Below, piece after piece: positions 17,589-25,096 of a stretch of 49,206 nt of DNA. Positions within the stretch are counted from its first letter, which is position 1. The number at the start of each line of letters is the position of its first letter. Under the pieces are notes generated by a model. That model saw only the letters and a list, made by a program, of their open reading frames with translations. It made no database searches and was not told the DNA's origin. This stretch comes from a virus, in IMG/VR virus record IMGVR_UViG_3300032116_000318, positions 1 to 49,206 of that record. One strand, given 5' to 3'. The translations under genes were made by a program, and so were the position numbers.

Positions 17589-17811
17589 GGGAGACCTCCA
17601 CGGCAACGTATTCAACGGTGAACAGATCGTGCTCAAGCCAGGCCAAAGTCCAGACCTCCGCGTCGCTTCGCGTGGGGAACTTCTCGGCTTCGCGGGGGTC
17701 GCGACGCCAGACCAGCGGCCGCCAGCCTGTGCTTCTGTCAGTGGCCGGCCGGGGCGTCGGATTGACCGCCACGTACTGACCCTCCACTTCGACGGCGTAA
17801 AAACCCTTCAT
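17575..17811 (-). CDS. Unknown 78-aa protein
   Basis: The start at 17811 is fixed by an ATGA overlap with the GcrA-like gene before it. The product begins MKGFYAVEVEGQYVAV and ends with a Trp- and acidic-residue-containing region (DAEVWTLAWLEHDLFTVEY). No signal peptide or membrane segment. It overlaps the next gene by 14 nt. Not recognised. Confidence 0.65.
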   Translation of the reverse strand: MKGFYAVEVEGQYVAVNPTPRPATDRSTGWRPLVWRRDPREAEKFPTRSDAEVWTLAWLEHDLFTVEYVAVEVSRATD

Positions 17812-18119
17812 TTGCGGCGGTTCCGGGTTCGGCCCCGGCCTTGTTGGCGGCTCAATCGGAAAACCATGTCGAGCGGCGCGCGGGGGCCGTCGTGGGTGCG
17901 GTGGCCGCGATACACGGTTCGCGCCAACATGTCCGCGTGGCATTCCAGCAGTGGGGGCTTCTGAACCGACTCAATGCTGGCGCTCCAGTGCGCTTCGCAA
18001 TAACTGCGGCCTTCTTTCTGCGGGTCGCCGCAGAACAGGTATGGCGCGCGGTCGCCGATCGGCCAGCGGCACTCCCCGCGTTTCAGGTCGAAAAGGGTCT
18101 TCAATTGGTTGTCGCACAT
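17808..18119 (-). CDS. GcrA-like protein with sigma-interacting domain only
   Basis: The product is 103 aa. Residues 14-40 carry the signature of the GcrA C-terminal domain: GECRWPIGD, YLFCG, then SYCEAHW (Cys/Cys/Cys/His pattern). GcrA is an alphaproteobacterial cell-cycle regulator that binds sigma70 region 2 through this domain and methylated DNA through an N-terminal HTH. That HTH is missing here: only about 10 residues precede the domain. The tail is Arg-rich. ATG at 18119 follows GAGGAC 3 nt upstream, and the stop overlaps the next start. I infer a sigma70-targeting protein, either an antagonist or an appropriator. Confidence 0.8.
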   Translation of the reverse strand: MCDNQLKTLFDLKRGECRWPIGDRAPYLFCGDPQKEGRSYCEAHWSASIESVQKPPLLECHADMLARTVYRGHRTHDGPRAPLDMVFRLSRQQGRGRTRNRRK

Positions 18120-18152
18120 TTTGTCCTCTCGGTTCAACTTTTTCACGAGCGA

Positions 18153-18170
18153 GGCCGCGCGAGAGCGGCC
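18153..18170. promoter_or_regulatory. Hairpin between GapR-like and GcrA-like genes
   Basis: GGCCGC and GCGGCC flank a 6-nt loop in the 63-bp gap, the widest gap in this part of the operon. No T run follows in the direction of transcription, so it is not a standard terminator. It may tune expression of the polymerase-proximal genes. Confidence 0.3.
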
Positions 18171-18182
18171 CCGCCCGCTGGT

Positions 18183-18428
18183 TTACGACATGGCGCGGCG
18201 GTAGAGATCGAGGATTTCTTCCTCTGCCGCCAGTTCATCCCGATCGCGCTTGCGTTCGGCGATCAGCTTGCGCATGATCTTCGGAGCGAACCCGTTGGCC
18301 TTTGCCTCGGCGTAGACATCGCGGATGTCGTCGGCCGTGGCCTTCTTCTCCTCCTCAAGCCGTTCGACGCGCTCGATCAACGCGCGCAGTTGCGGATTGA
18401 AGTTGGACCTGGGGGCTTCGTCCGTCAT
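18183..18428 (-). CDS. GapR-like (DUF2312) nucleoid-associated protein
   Basis: The product is 81 aa and matches the whole GapR/DUF2312 fold. It has RVERLEEEK, then the highly typical [10 protein letters not shown] turn, a basic helix ([17 protein letters not shown]) and an [12 protein letters not shown] end. Host GapR is a tetrameric clamp on overtwisted DNA ahead of polymerases and helps gyrase and topoisomerase IV. The phage version probably does the same on replicating phage DNA or competes with the host protein. Start overlaps the previous stop (ATGA). Basic helix residues are retained. Confidence 0.9.
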   Translation of the reverse strand: MTDEAPRSNFNPQLRALIERVERLEEEKKATADDIRDVYAEAKANGFAPKIMRKLIAERKRDRDELAAEEEILDLYRRAMS

Positions 18429-18688
18429 AGCGCCCCCACGATGTTCTTGAAGTGCCTCTCAAGGCCGGTCAACGCCCTGTCCGCCTGTTTGAGGCGGTTG
18501 ATCGCGCGGTCTATGTCGCCGTTAACCGTGTCCGGCGCAGAGGGCTGCGCGTCCCACGCAACCGGCCCAAGCAGACGCTCGTGGGTGTGCATCGCCCACT
18601 CCTCAAGCGCCTGGACGCGATCGTTGAAAGAGTTGATCTCCGCGAACAGCCCTGATGACTTACTGAGCTCCACCGCCGCCCCCTTCAC
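18425..18688 (-). CDS. Unknown helical protein (87 aa)
   Basis: It starts with GTG overlapping the stop of the ssDNA-binding protein gene (GTGA) and ends overlapping the GapR-like start. The sequence is mostly helical ([49 protein letters not shown]) and may form a coiled coil. Co-translation with the ssDNA-binding and GapR-like genes suggests a DNA-metabolism role. Not recognised. Confidence 0.65.
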   Translation of the reverse strand: MKGAAVELSKSSGLFAEINSFNDRVQALEEWAMHTHERLLGPVAWDAQPSAPDTVNGDIDRAINRLKQADRALTGLERHFKNIVGAL

Positions 18689-19266
18689 GAGAAGATCTCC
18701 TCGGTCACGTCGACCGGCTCGAACTCCTGCGCGGCCGTGATCATGCCGCCGCCGATACGCTCGTCGTCCTCAAGAAGCTGCACGTTCTGGAGGTAGACGC
18801 CGACGCCTTTCTGCTCGCCGTCGTAGGGCTTCACGCGCACGGTCACGAACGCCCACCGGCCGCCGTAAACCTCGTGCGCCTTGTCATCGCCGCACACATC
18901 GCCGTTGGCGAAGACAACCCCCGGCTTGTTGCGCGAATTGAGCCGCAGGAACACCGAGTAATCGGCGGCAAGCTCCGACATCCGGGGCTGGTCTTCGGTC
19001 TTGAGGAACGGCTTCTTGACCTTGACCTTTTTCGCGTAGTCGGCGCCCCATTCCTCCACCGCGGCGGCTTCAACCGCGTCGGTCAACACCTTCATGTTGA
19101 CCCCTCGGGGGATCAGCACCGTGGTCTGGAAGCGCGCCTTGTCCGGATTGTTCGGTTCCTTGCGGTTCGGCTGCGGCTTGAAGAAGTGCGGGTAGTACAG
19201 CCGCACGCGCGGCAGCCTGATGTTCCCGCTCGCCATGAGCTTGCACGTCATTTTATCAGACGACAT
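18685..19266 (-). CDS. ssDNA-binding protein (DUF2815 type)
   Basis: The product is 193 aa with the layout of phage DUF2815 ssDNA-binding proteins. It has an RLPRVRLYYPHFFKPQPN start, an FQTTVLIPRG strand, an AWGADYAKK-like helical middle and an OB-fold-like region (PGVVFANGDV; YGGRWAFVTVRVKPY; GVYLQNVQLLEDDERIGGG). It ends with an acidic tail ([10 protein letters not shown]), as in SSB proteins that recruit partners. I chose ATG at 19266, overlapping the nuclease gene end; ATG at 19251 is possible. It works with the neighbouring DUF2800 nuclease and polymerase. Confidence 0.8.
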   Translation of the reverse strand: MSSDKMTCKLMASGNIRLPRVRLYYPHFFKPQPNRKEPNNPDKARFQTTVLIPRGVNMKVLTDAVEAAAVEEWGADYAKKVKVKKPFLKTEDQPRMSELAADYSVFLRLNSRNKPGVVFANGDVCGDDKAHEVYGGRWAFVTVRVKPYDGEQKGVGVYLQNVQLLEDDERIGGGMITAAQEFEPVDVTEEIFS

Positions 19267-20515
19267 CTGGGTCACTTTCGTTCGAGGTTGCAAATTCCGA
19301 CGCATCGGCGATAACCGACGGACGGGGGTCATCATCGGGAGCCAGGACGGTCCCCGAGGATTTCTTGACGGTCAGGTCGGCGAGCGCCTTGGCGCGCTCG
19401 GCCTTGTTCCTTCCCGGCATAAGTTTTTCGATCTTGGCGGGAGAGAGCAGTTCGGGCTCGGTCCAGATGTCCGTCAGCCCGCGCGCCTGAAGCGCCTGGG
19501 CGGCCTCCTGCTCGTTCCGCCATTCCCTTGTCGCCCGCCGCGCCACCAGCTTGTAGCCGGTCGGAAACCGGCCCTGCGCGGCCTCGGCGTGGGCGAACTC
19601 GTCGATGCGCGCAAGCCAAGACGTGATTTCCGTCCGCAGGCGCAGCACCCGCGCGATTTCGTCGGGGCTCATCGCCGTGACGATCGGCAGGGTTGGCTTC
19701 TCATCGTAGACGCCAAACTCGGCCTTCACGATATCGAGAACCCGGTCCCGCTTGGCCGGGCAGATCGCCTCGGCCTTGCAGAACTTGCACCAGTCGCCAG
19801 CCCGTAGCGGCGCGTCCGGCGCTTCCGAGGCCTCCGCCGCCCGCGCAAGATCCACCTCGAAGTCGAGCAACGTCACCGCGTCGGCGACCCACCTGCGAAC
19901 GGGTCCGTCCTTGTGGCCGCAACGCGGCTGAACCACGATAAGCTCGATGTCGCCGACGCCCCGATTGTGGTACCGATTGACCACGCCGAGCGCGTAGCAG
20001 AGCAGTTGCGTGTTCTCGGACGGCTCAACCGCAACGCCCCGGCCGTATTTCAGGTCGGCGACCACAACCTTCTGCGTCGCCGGATCGTAGGCCATGAAGT
20101 CGGCGGTCCCGCCCTCCATACCGGAGACGCCGGACAGATCGACCCACGTCTCGTAGGAATGCTCGACTTGCGGAGACGCCGCCGCGAGAACGCCCGCGCA
20201 GGTGTCAAGGTAAAGCTGGACGCCATCCACCATCTCGGAATCGACAAGGAACGAGCGGCCGCCAACGGGGGCGATCGTCACGCGCTGCGCCTCCGGCGCG
20301 TCCAGGTTGACATAGAAATCCGCAAGATCTTCCGCGCGGATTCCTTCACGCGCGCAGCGCTCCGCCAGTTCGTGCGCCGCAGTGCCCTCGTCCGCGAAGG
20401 ACGAGCGCCTGTCGGGGATGTGCTCCTGCATCCGGAGGCTTCCAGGGCACTCCATGACGCGCTTCGAGCCGGACGGGCTGAAGCGCGCATGGCGCCGGGC
20501 GACGTGGCCGCTCAT
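19256..20515 (-). CDS. DUF2800 Cas4/RecB-like nuclease
   Basis: The product is 419 aa. The active-site region shows GGTADFMAYD then VVVADLKYGRG, the PD-(D/E)XK pattern (Asp, Asp-Leu-Lys). A downstream Cys cluster (WCKFCKAEAICPAK plus an earlier RCGHK and CPGS near the N-terminus) fits an iron-sulphur site as in Cas4/AddB nucleases. Start ATG 20515 overlaps the stop of a tiny membrane gene (ATGA); the open frame upstream to 20740 covers that gene. DUF2800 with DUF2815 and PolA is a common phage replication-recombination set. Confidence 0.85.
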   Translation of the reverse strand: MSGHVARRHARFSPSGSKRVMECPGSLRMQEHIPDRRSSFADEGTAAHELAERCAREGIRAEDLADFYVNLDAPEAQRVTIAPVGGRSFLVDSEMVDGVQLYLDTCAGVLAAASPQVEHSYETWVDLSGVSGMEGGTADFMAYDPATQKVVVADLKYGRGVAVEPSENTQLLCYALGVVNRYHNRGVGDIELIVVQPRCGHKDGPVRRWVADAVTLLDFEVDLARAAEASEAPDAPLRAGDWCKFCKAEAICPAKRDRVLDIVKAEFGVYDEKPTLPIVTAMSPDEIARVLRLRTEITSWLARIDEFAHAEAAQGRFPTGYKLVARRATREWRNEQEAAQALQARGLTDIWTEPELLSPAKIEKLMPGRNKAERAKALADLTVKKSSGTVLAPDDDPRPSVIADASEFATSNESDPDVV

Positions 20516-20661
20516 GAAAGCACCACGGCGGAGACAAGGATCGCCGCAACGCTGGCGATCACGACAAGCAGGGAGCCAGGGAACAGAAGCGCTGCCCCGA
20601 CTGAAGCCGCAGCGCAGACGCCGCTCAAGACGGCGGCGCGAACATGCCTGTCGAGGCTCAT
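20512..20661 (-). CDS. 49-aa membrane peptide
   Basis: This short gene has ATGA overlaps at both ends, with the DUF2800 start and the methyltransferase-fusion stop. The product begins MSLDRHVRAA and then is nearly all hydrophobic (VLSGVCAAASVGAALL; SLLVVIASVAAILVSAVVLS), giving two likely membrane helices. No signal peptidase site. Perfect coupling on both sides supports reality. Function unknown. Confidence 0.7.
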   Translation of the reverse strand: MSLDRHVRAAVLSGVCAAASVGAALLFPGSLLVVIASVAAILVSAVVLS

Positions 20662-21125
20662 GCCAGCCCCCTATGCTTCGCAATCGCGGCGATGAAGGCC
20701 TTGCGGTCGCCCGGCTTGATTTCGCTGATTTTCGCAGCATTGAACTCCGCCAGAACCTCGCGGCACTTCGCGCGGCCGTCCGCCTGCCTGCCGAGGTCGA
20801 GCAAGGCGTTGCGGGCGTCGTCCTCGGTGAACTCGGTTTCCGAGTTCAGGGCGGCGATCGTCTCGACCGCGGCGGCCTCGACCGTCGCAGGCTTGCTGGC
20901 CTCGGGCTGCGGGGCGGGTTTCTCGGCGGGGTCAAGCGCCGGAACCGGCTCGACCAGCGCGGGCGACTCGGGGGCGCGCCTGGCGCGCTTGCGAGGCGTC
21001 GCCTGCGGCGCAGGCGACGAAAGCTGCGCGTCATCGATCTGGTTCCCGATCGCGGCGGCCAGCGCCGCCAGTTCGTCCAGGGCTTCCTGCGCGGCAGCCC
21101 CCGTGATCGTGATATTGACAGGCAT
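20658..21125 (-). CDS. Possible separate 155-aa protein from internal start
   Basis: Translation may begin anew at ATG 21125, preceded by AAAGGG. The product begins MPVNITITGAAAQEALDELAALAAAIG, resembling the start of independent phage proteins near recombination genes. It continues with a Pro/Ala/Glu linker and a C-terminal helical domain (REVLAEFNAAKISEIKPGDRKAFIAAI). In most phages I recall this type as a stand-alone gene, so the in-frame union with the methyltransferase may be a recent fusion or a masked stop. Function unknown. Confidence 0.5.
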   Translation of the reverse strand: MPVNITITGAAAQEALDELAALAAAIGNQIDDAQLSSPAPQATPRKRARRAPESPALVEPVPALDPAEKPAPQPEASKPATVEAAAVETIAALNSETEFTEDDARNALLDLGRQADGRAKCREVLAEFNAAKISEIKPGDRKAFIAAIAKHRGLA

Positions 21126-21839
21126 GTGCGTTTTCCCTTTCAAAAGTTGCACATTTTTCGACACTTCAGGCGACAAAATTTTGGTTGTCGGCGAATTTCG
21201 CACCGGCGCAGAACCGCCGGTCTCTTCACCGAGCCGGAGCCAGCCCCATTGCGTCTTCCCGCTGCGCGGCGCGTCCGCCGGCTCCCACACCAACCAGCAC
21301 CAGTCAGAAGACCCGTTACCGGCCTTATTCCCTGCGGCCAGATAATCCCCCGGCGGACAGGACACGCGAGGCGTCACGACCCAAATTCGATCCGGTGGGA
21401 AATCGTGATAGAGGCCGTTTGCGCGTTCGCTGCTCGCCAAAAACCGAACATCCACAAACGCAGCGGTTTTCAGCCCGGTGGCGAGCGCCTGTCGAATGGC
21501 AGTTTCCGTCCCCTTCGCCTTGAAATATGGGGGGTTCGTGATAATCGCGCCTGGGGCGAGATGCGGCGCAACGCCATCCTGCAAGAAATTACGCTCCCCC
21601 TTGAACCAAGGGGTCTGCGCCGGGACGCGCCGGACCAAATCACACCCGAACGCCTCGATCCCGGCCGCCCGACAGGCGGAAACAATGTTCCCCCCTCCGC
21701 AGCAAGGGTCCAGCACCGGCGCGGCGAAACGCTCAACACGCAACAAAGCCGTCGTCGCAATCACGGGCTCCACGTACCAATCCTCGGAGTGGCGCTCCCA
21801 GATGTGCGCCTTCTTCACACGCTTCGTAGATTCGACCAC
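20658..21839 (-). CDS. N6-adenine methyltransferase fused in frame to a phage accessory domain
   Basis: The product is 393 aa from GTG 21839, with GGAG 6 nt upstream inside the C5-methyltransferase end. The first part is a class I amino-methyltransferase: DPCCGGGN (SAM motif I), then FGCDL and ITNPPYFKAKG (catalytic NPPY). After about residue 235 the frame runs without a stop into a Pro/Ala linker and a helical end (EDDARNALLDLGRQADG). An ATG at 21125 with AAAGGG upstream could start the second part separately. Probably an anti-restriction modification enzyme; target unknown. Confidence 0.75.
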   Translation of the reverse strand: MVESTKRVKKAHIWERHSEDWYVEPVIATTALLRVERFAAPVLDPCCGGGNIVSACRAAGIEAFGCDLVRRVPAQTPWFKGERNFLQDGVAPHLAPGAIITNPPYFKAKGTETAIRQALATGLKTAAFVDVRFLASSERANGLYHDFPPDRIWVVTPRVSCPPGDYLAAGNKAGNGSSDWCWLVWEPADAPRSGKTQWGWLRLGEETGGSAPVRNSPTTKILSPEVSKNVQLLKGKTHMPVNITITGAAAQEALDELAALAAAIGNQIDDAQLSSPAPQATPRKRARRAPESPALVEPVPALDPAEKPAPQPEASKPATVEAAAVETIAALNSETEFTEDDARNALLDLGRQADGRAKCREVLAEFNAAKISEIKPGDRKAFIAAIAKHRGLA

Positions 21840-21840
21840 C

Positions 21841-22986
21841 TCAAGCTCCAACGGTTTCGAGAAGCGCGGCGAGGACTTCCGCCGCGACTTGCGGAACGAT
21901 TGCATTGCCTCCAACGCGCCAGAGATCCACTCGTCCGGGAAGCCCATCAACCAGAAGGCGAAGACCGGGTTTGGTGCGCCGCGCTTTTCCGTCGTGGCAG
22001 ATGATCCATTCGTGATCGGACCAGTAAGAGCCGGAATAGTTGTGCCCTGTGCTGCGTGTTCCATTGCTATGTTCAACGGAGTCCCCATGCGCCGGCCATG
22101 CTTCGCCACAACTCGCGCCTGTCTCGCCTCGTGCGTCTCTGGTGTATCCCCGCTCAGCGAAGCCGATACGGTCGGCCAAGTCGCCAGTTCCGTTGCGGCC
22201 ATCTGGCGGGGCAACTGGTCGAGTCGTGAGCGGTCGCCTGCTTCTGTCGCCATCCCCACGCTGTCCTTCCAGTCTCGGGCCGAAGGCGTCACCCAGGGCG
22301 ACGCCTTGTGCATCTGCGCCGGCAGCGGCATTCCGCCCGCTCCGAAGCTCATGTTCGGCCCGCCCTTCTCCCCGTCGCTCGCACGCGGCGTGCTCCAGGT
22401 CATCAGTCCGTTCAGCAGCGGCTCGTCCGCCCGCGCCCCGCTGCGCGCCTTCCTGCCGCCCTGCACGTCCGCCACGGTCGGCGTCGGCCACGGCGACCCA
22501 ATACAGCCGGTTCCGTTGGTGTGGCGCGTCGACGGCGAGAGCCGGGATATCGACCGTCCGGCTGGCGTAGCCTTCGCCCTCCAGATCAGCGCGGACTCCG
22601 TCGAACCAATCGTAGCCAGCCGCTCCCGCAGCCTGTTCTCCCACGAGGACAGGGGGCCTTCGGGCACGGGCGAGCCGATATACGTCCGGCCACAGATGCC
22701 TTGGATCATCGGTTCCGAGCCCTTTGCCCGCCGGGCTGAACGGCTGGCAGGGGCAAGAGGCGGTCCAGAGGGGCCTGTCGTCGGGCCAGCCGGCCATTCG
22801 GGCGGCGACGGACCAGAGGCCGCCGCCAGCGAAGAGGTGGACTTGGGTAAATCCTGTGAGGTCATTTGGCGTCAGGTCCATGATTGAACGGGAGTCGACA
22901 ACGCCCGGCGCGATGACGCCCCGGGCAATCTGCTCGCGCAGGATGGCGCAGGCGGCTTCGTCGATTTCGTTGTAATAGGCGGTCAT
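21841..22986 (-). CDS. C5-cytosine DNA methyltransferase
   Basis: The product is 381 aa. Motifs in order: VHLFAGGG (I), SCPCQPFS (IV, catalytic Cys), GEQAAG (VI, with Gln in place of Asn as in many phage enzymes), QRNRLYWV (VIII), then a long Gly/Ala/Arg-rich variable region and GNAIVPQVAAEVL (X). Start ATG 22986 is set by an ATGA overlap with the tiny membrane gene. No cognate endonuclease is visible, so it is an orphan enzyme, probably anti-restriction. The next frame over the same DNA also looks protein-like (see findings). Confidence 0.88.
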   Translation of the reverse strand: MTAYYNEIDEAACAILREQIARGVIAPGVVDSRSIMDLTPNDLTGFTQVHLFAGGGLWSVAARMAGWPDDRPLWTASCPCQPFSPAGKGLGTDDPRHLWPDVYRLARARRPPVLVGEQAAGAAGYDWFDGVRADLEGEGYASRTVDIPALAVDAPHQRNRLYWVAVADADRGGRAGRQEGAQRGAGGRAAAERTDDLEHAACERRGEGRAEHELRSGRNAAAGADAQGVALGDAFGPRLEGQRGDGDRSRRPLTTRPVAPPDGRNGTGDLADRIGFAERGYTRDARGETGASCGEAWPAHGDSVEHSNGTRSTGHNYSGSYWSDHEWIICHDGKARRTKPGLRLLVDGLPGRVDLWRVGGNAIVPQVAAEVLAALLETVGA

Positions 22987-23129
22987 CGCGCCAACGCCCA
23001 AATGATCAGCCAAACGGCATCCAGGAGCATCGCCGCCGAGACTGCCCGGCTGATATCGATCTCCGCCTTCGCGCCGCGCCGCGCCCAAAGCACCAGCGCC
23101 GTTCCGGCGAGCAATCCGAAAGTAATCAT
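22983..23129 (-). CDS. 48-aa membrane peptide
   Basis: The product begins MITFGLLAGTALVLWARRGAK and ends LLDAVWLIIWALAR, with two short hydrophobic helices and a basic link. AGAGGA lies 7 nt before ATG 23129. ATGA overlaps couple it to the zinc-ribbon gene upstream and the C5-methyltransferase downstream. Function unknown; one of six such peptides in this genome. Confidence 0.65.
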   Translation of the reverse strand: MITFGLLAGTALVLWARRGAKAEIDISRAVSAAMLLDAVWLIIWALAR

Positions 23130-23311
23130 GTCCGTTTCCTCTTCGCAGGTTTCCGCGCGCCCCGTTCCAGCCGCTTGACCGGAACGCTTTCCTCGGTCGC
23201 GTAGCGCTTGCCGCACTCGTCGCATTGCCGGCGGCGAAGAACCGCGAGCCCTGCGGGCTGCTTGCGCAGCACCCACGACTTTCGCGAGCCGCACTTGGGG
23301 CAAGGCGTCAT
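23126..23311 (-). CDS. Zinc-ribbon protein (61 aa)
   Basis: CPKCGS and CDECGKRY, with RRRQ just before the second pair and ATEE after it, form a four-Cys zinc ribbon like the N-terminal part of NrdR. The ATP-cone domain of NrdR is absent. The rest is a basic tail (RLERGARKPAKRKRT) fit for nucleic-acid binding. Coupled by ATGA to the helicase upstream and the membrane peptide downstream. Possible transcription or replication accessory. Confidence 0.75.
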   Translation of the reverse strand: MTPCPKCGSRKSWVLRKQPAGLAVLRRRQCDECGKRYATEESVPVKRLERGARKPAKRKRT

Positions 23312-24645
23312 GCGAACAACTCCCTTGTCGTCGCCAGCTTGTCAGCGCACGCCGCCTGAATGCGTTCGTCGTACGACCCCGGCACAGTCGCGAACCACGC
23401 CTGGCAAGGCCTCGTCTTGAACAGGTTCACCACGCGCATCGCTGCTTGCTCGTTGACGCCCGGCGTCCATGAACTTTCGGCAAAGACAAGCTCGTCGGCG
23501 GCGCTCAAGTCGATCGCTTCCCCAGCCGTATCAAGGTTGCCGACGAAGACCCGGCACTCCGGATCGCGCGCAAATCTCTCAACCGCTTCCCGCCGCTCCC
23601 GCGCGCTCGAACCGCCATAAAGCGAAACAGCCCCGAACGCCCGGAGCGCGTCCCGGTAGCTTTCAACAACTTCAACATGGTGGGCGAACAAAACGAGCTT
23701 CGACCCGCCGTCCTCCAGGCGCTCGAATGCCCAATCCGCCACCGCCTTGACCTTGGCGAGGCCAGTCAGACGCCGCAGTTCGCCCTTCGACGCCGCGAGG
23801 CTCGACAGCGCAGCAACGCCGGAACGATCCAGCGCGGCGTTGATTTCCCGCACATCGTCGGCGACCGACGCCGGAAGCCGAAGGCCTCCGGTCAGCGGCA
23901 GGATATCGACAGACAGCCGCGGGAGATCCGGCGCGATATCTTCCAGCGACCGGCGAAGCACGTAGGGCTCCATGGCCGCTTTAAGCTCAGCCAGGTTCTT
24001 GCCGCCGGTAATCCGGACATGGCCAAGATAGTTTTCCTCGGTGCGACAGTAGCGACTGACGAACGTCCAGTAGGACAGGGGATGGCCGGGACGCGACCCC
24101 TTGACCTTCCCGCCGGGAATAACCCCCGGCATGATCGCCCGCAGCATCGGCCACAACTCCGCAGGGTGGCTTGGCGCAGGCGTGCCGGACAGGCACCAGA
24201 CCACCGGCGCGCATTCCGCGAGGCCTCCGGCGCGGTCCCACTTCTCCCCGTAGGCGGCTTTCGTCCTGCGCGCGTCCCGCGTCTTCAGCCGGTGGCTCTC
24301 GTCAAACACGACCAGATCCCACGGCCGCTGGAGCTTTTCGCGCAGCGAGCCCGAGGCGAGATCGTAGCTGGTGATGTTGACGCCTTCGCCGGGGTCGGAC
24401 GCGCGGCTGACAAGCACTCGAACCCCGCGCGGTTGCGTCTGAAACCCGATCCACGCCTTCGCGTGCTCGACCGTCGCCGCGCCGCGCGTCAACCAGAGGA
24501 TATTTTTCGCGCCGACTCGATCTGCTCCGCCGATCGCCGAAGGCGTCTTGCCGACGCGCATCTTGTCGGCCAGAAGGGCGGACGGGCGCTCAGCCAGGAA
24601 GTCAGCAGCGGTGATCTGGTGCGGGCGAAGCGAGCGAAGCGGCAT
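23308..24645 (-). CDS. SNF2/DEAD-like superfamily II helicase
   Basis: The product is 445 aa. It has a Q-motif-like LRPHQ start, motif I DKMRVGKT (residues 27-34), motif II DESH (115-118), motif III SGTPAP (153-158) and a C-terminal half with IVLFAHH-like and VFVGNLDTAGEAIDLSAADELVFAE (motifs V-VI region), the SNF2 style. ATG 24645 follows GGGA 5 nt upstream; ATG 24651 is possible. It belongs to the same replication-recombination set as DUF2800/DUF2815. Likely remodels replication forks or recombination intermediates. Confidence 0.85.
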   Translation of the reverse strand: MPLRSLRPHQITAADFLAERPSALLADKMRVGKTPSAIGGADRVGAKNILWLTRGAATVEHAKAWIGFQTQPRGVRVLVSRASDPGEGVNITSYDLASGSLREKLQRPWDLVVFDESHRLKTRDARRTKAAYGEKWDRAGGLAECAPVVWCLSGTPAPSHPAELWPMLRAIMPGVIPGGKVKGSRPGHPLSYWTFVSRYCRTEENYLGHVRITGGKNLAELKAAMEPYVLRRSLEDIAPDLPRLSVDILPLTGGLRLPASVADDVREINAALDRSGVAALSSLAASKGELRRLTGLAKVKAVADWAFERLEDGGSKLVLFAHHVEVVESYRDALRAFGAVSLYGGSSARERREAVERFARDPECRVFVGNLDTAGEAIDLSAADELVFAESSWTPGVNEQAAMRVVNLFKTRPCQAWFATVPGSYDERIQAACADKLATTRELFA

Positions 24646-24724
24646 GTGCATCCCGTGAATCTGTTGCTAATACCCTACACACAATTCAACAGTCCGCGCA
24701 AGCGGAAAGTTGCCTGGATCGTCG

Positions 24725-25096
24725 CTATTTTCCCTCCAATGCCGCACGGGCGCGGCGCAGGTCGGCTATCCTGTGCTCCAAACGTTCAATCTCGGATTGA
24801 GCGTCTTCAAACTTGATACGCCTTAAATTTCGATCCAAGAGTTTTCGCAATTCGACGTAATCTTTTTGCGCCAACCCGCCGAATATATCGAAACTCTCGT
24901 ACCAATAATGTTTGCTCGGGCCGACTCGGAACCTTATGCCCGCACCCGCCAATTCGTGTCCGTAGAAGGTTATCTGGTAGGTGCATTCATTATTGCCGCC
25001 CACCATGTCGTCGTTTATGCTGGGTTTTGGGGCAAAAACAGTGCCGACAGGCGGGCCGCTTATCGTCGCTTGCATTTTATGCAGAAACGTTTTCAT
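24725..25096 (-). CDS. Unknown protein with ALEGK tail (123 aa)
   Basis: ATG 25096 follows GGAGGG; the open frame upstream lies inside the previous gene. The product has a beta-rich middle (YQITFYGHELAGAGIRFRVG; YWYESFDIFGGL) and a coiled-coil C-terminus ending LRRARAALEGK. The previous gene ends with the same LRRARAALEG residues, and the DNA is repeated (see repeat). Not recognised; typical accessory gene of an early phage operon. Confidence 0.65.
   Translation of the reverse strand: MKTFLHKMQATISGPPVGTVFAPKPSINDDMVGGNNECTYQITFYGHELAGAGIRFRVGPSKHYWYESFDIFGGLAQKDYVELRKLLDRNLRRIKFEDAQSEIERLEHRIADLRRARAALEGK
24730..24760. repeat. 31-bp repeat in gene tail, copy 1 (copy 2 at 25098-25128)
   Basis: Thirty of 31 bases match 25098-25128. 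The repeat encodes the RRARAALEG tail of two consecutive genes and carries GGAGGG, the ribosome-binding site used by the gene after copy 2. After copy 1 there is only a 79-bp gap without a gene. Confidence 0.8.

Noticed and set aside
15190-20695. Plus-strand open frames across the polymerase to DUF2800 region
   Set aside because: Antisense to well-recognised minus-strand genes with PolA, SSB and nuclease motifs; no motifs of their own.
24646-24724. Small gene in the gap upstream of the helicase
   Set aside because: No start with a ribosome-binding site and no useful open frame was found on either strand.
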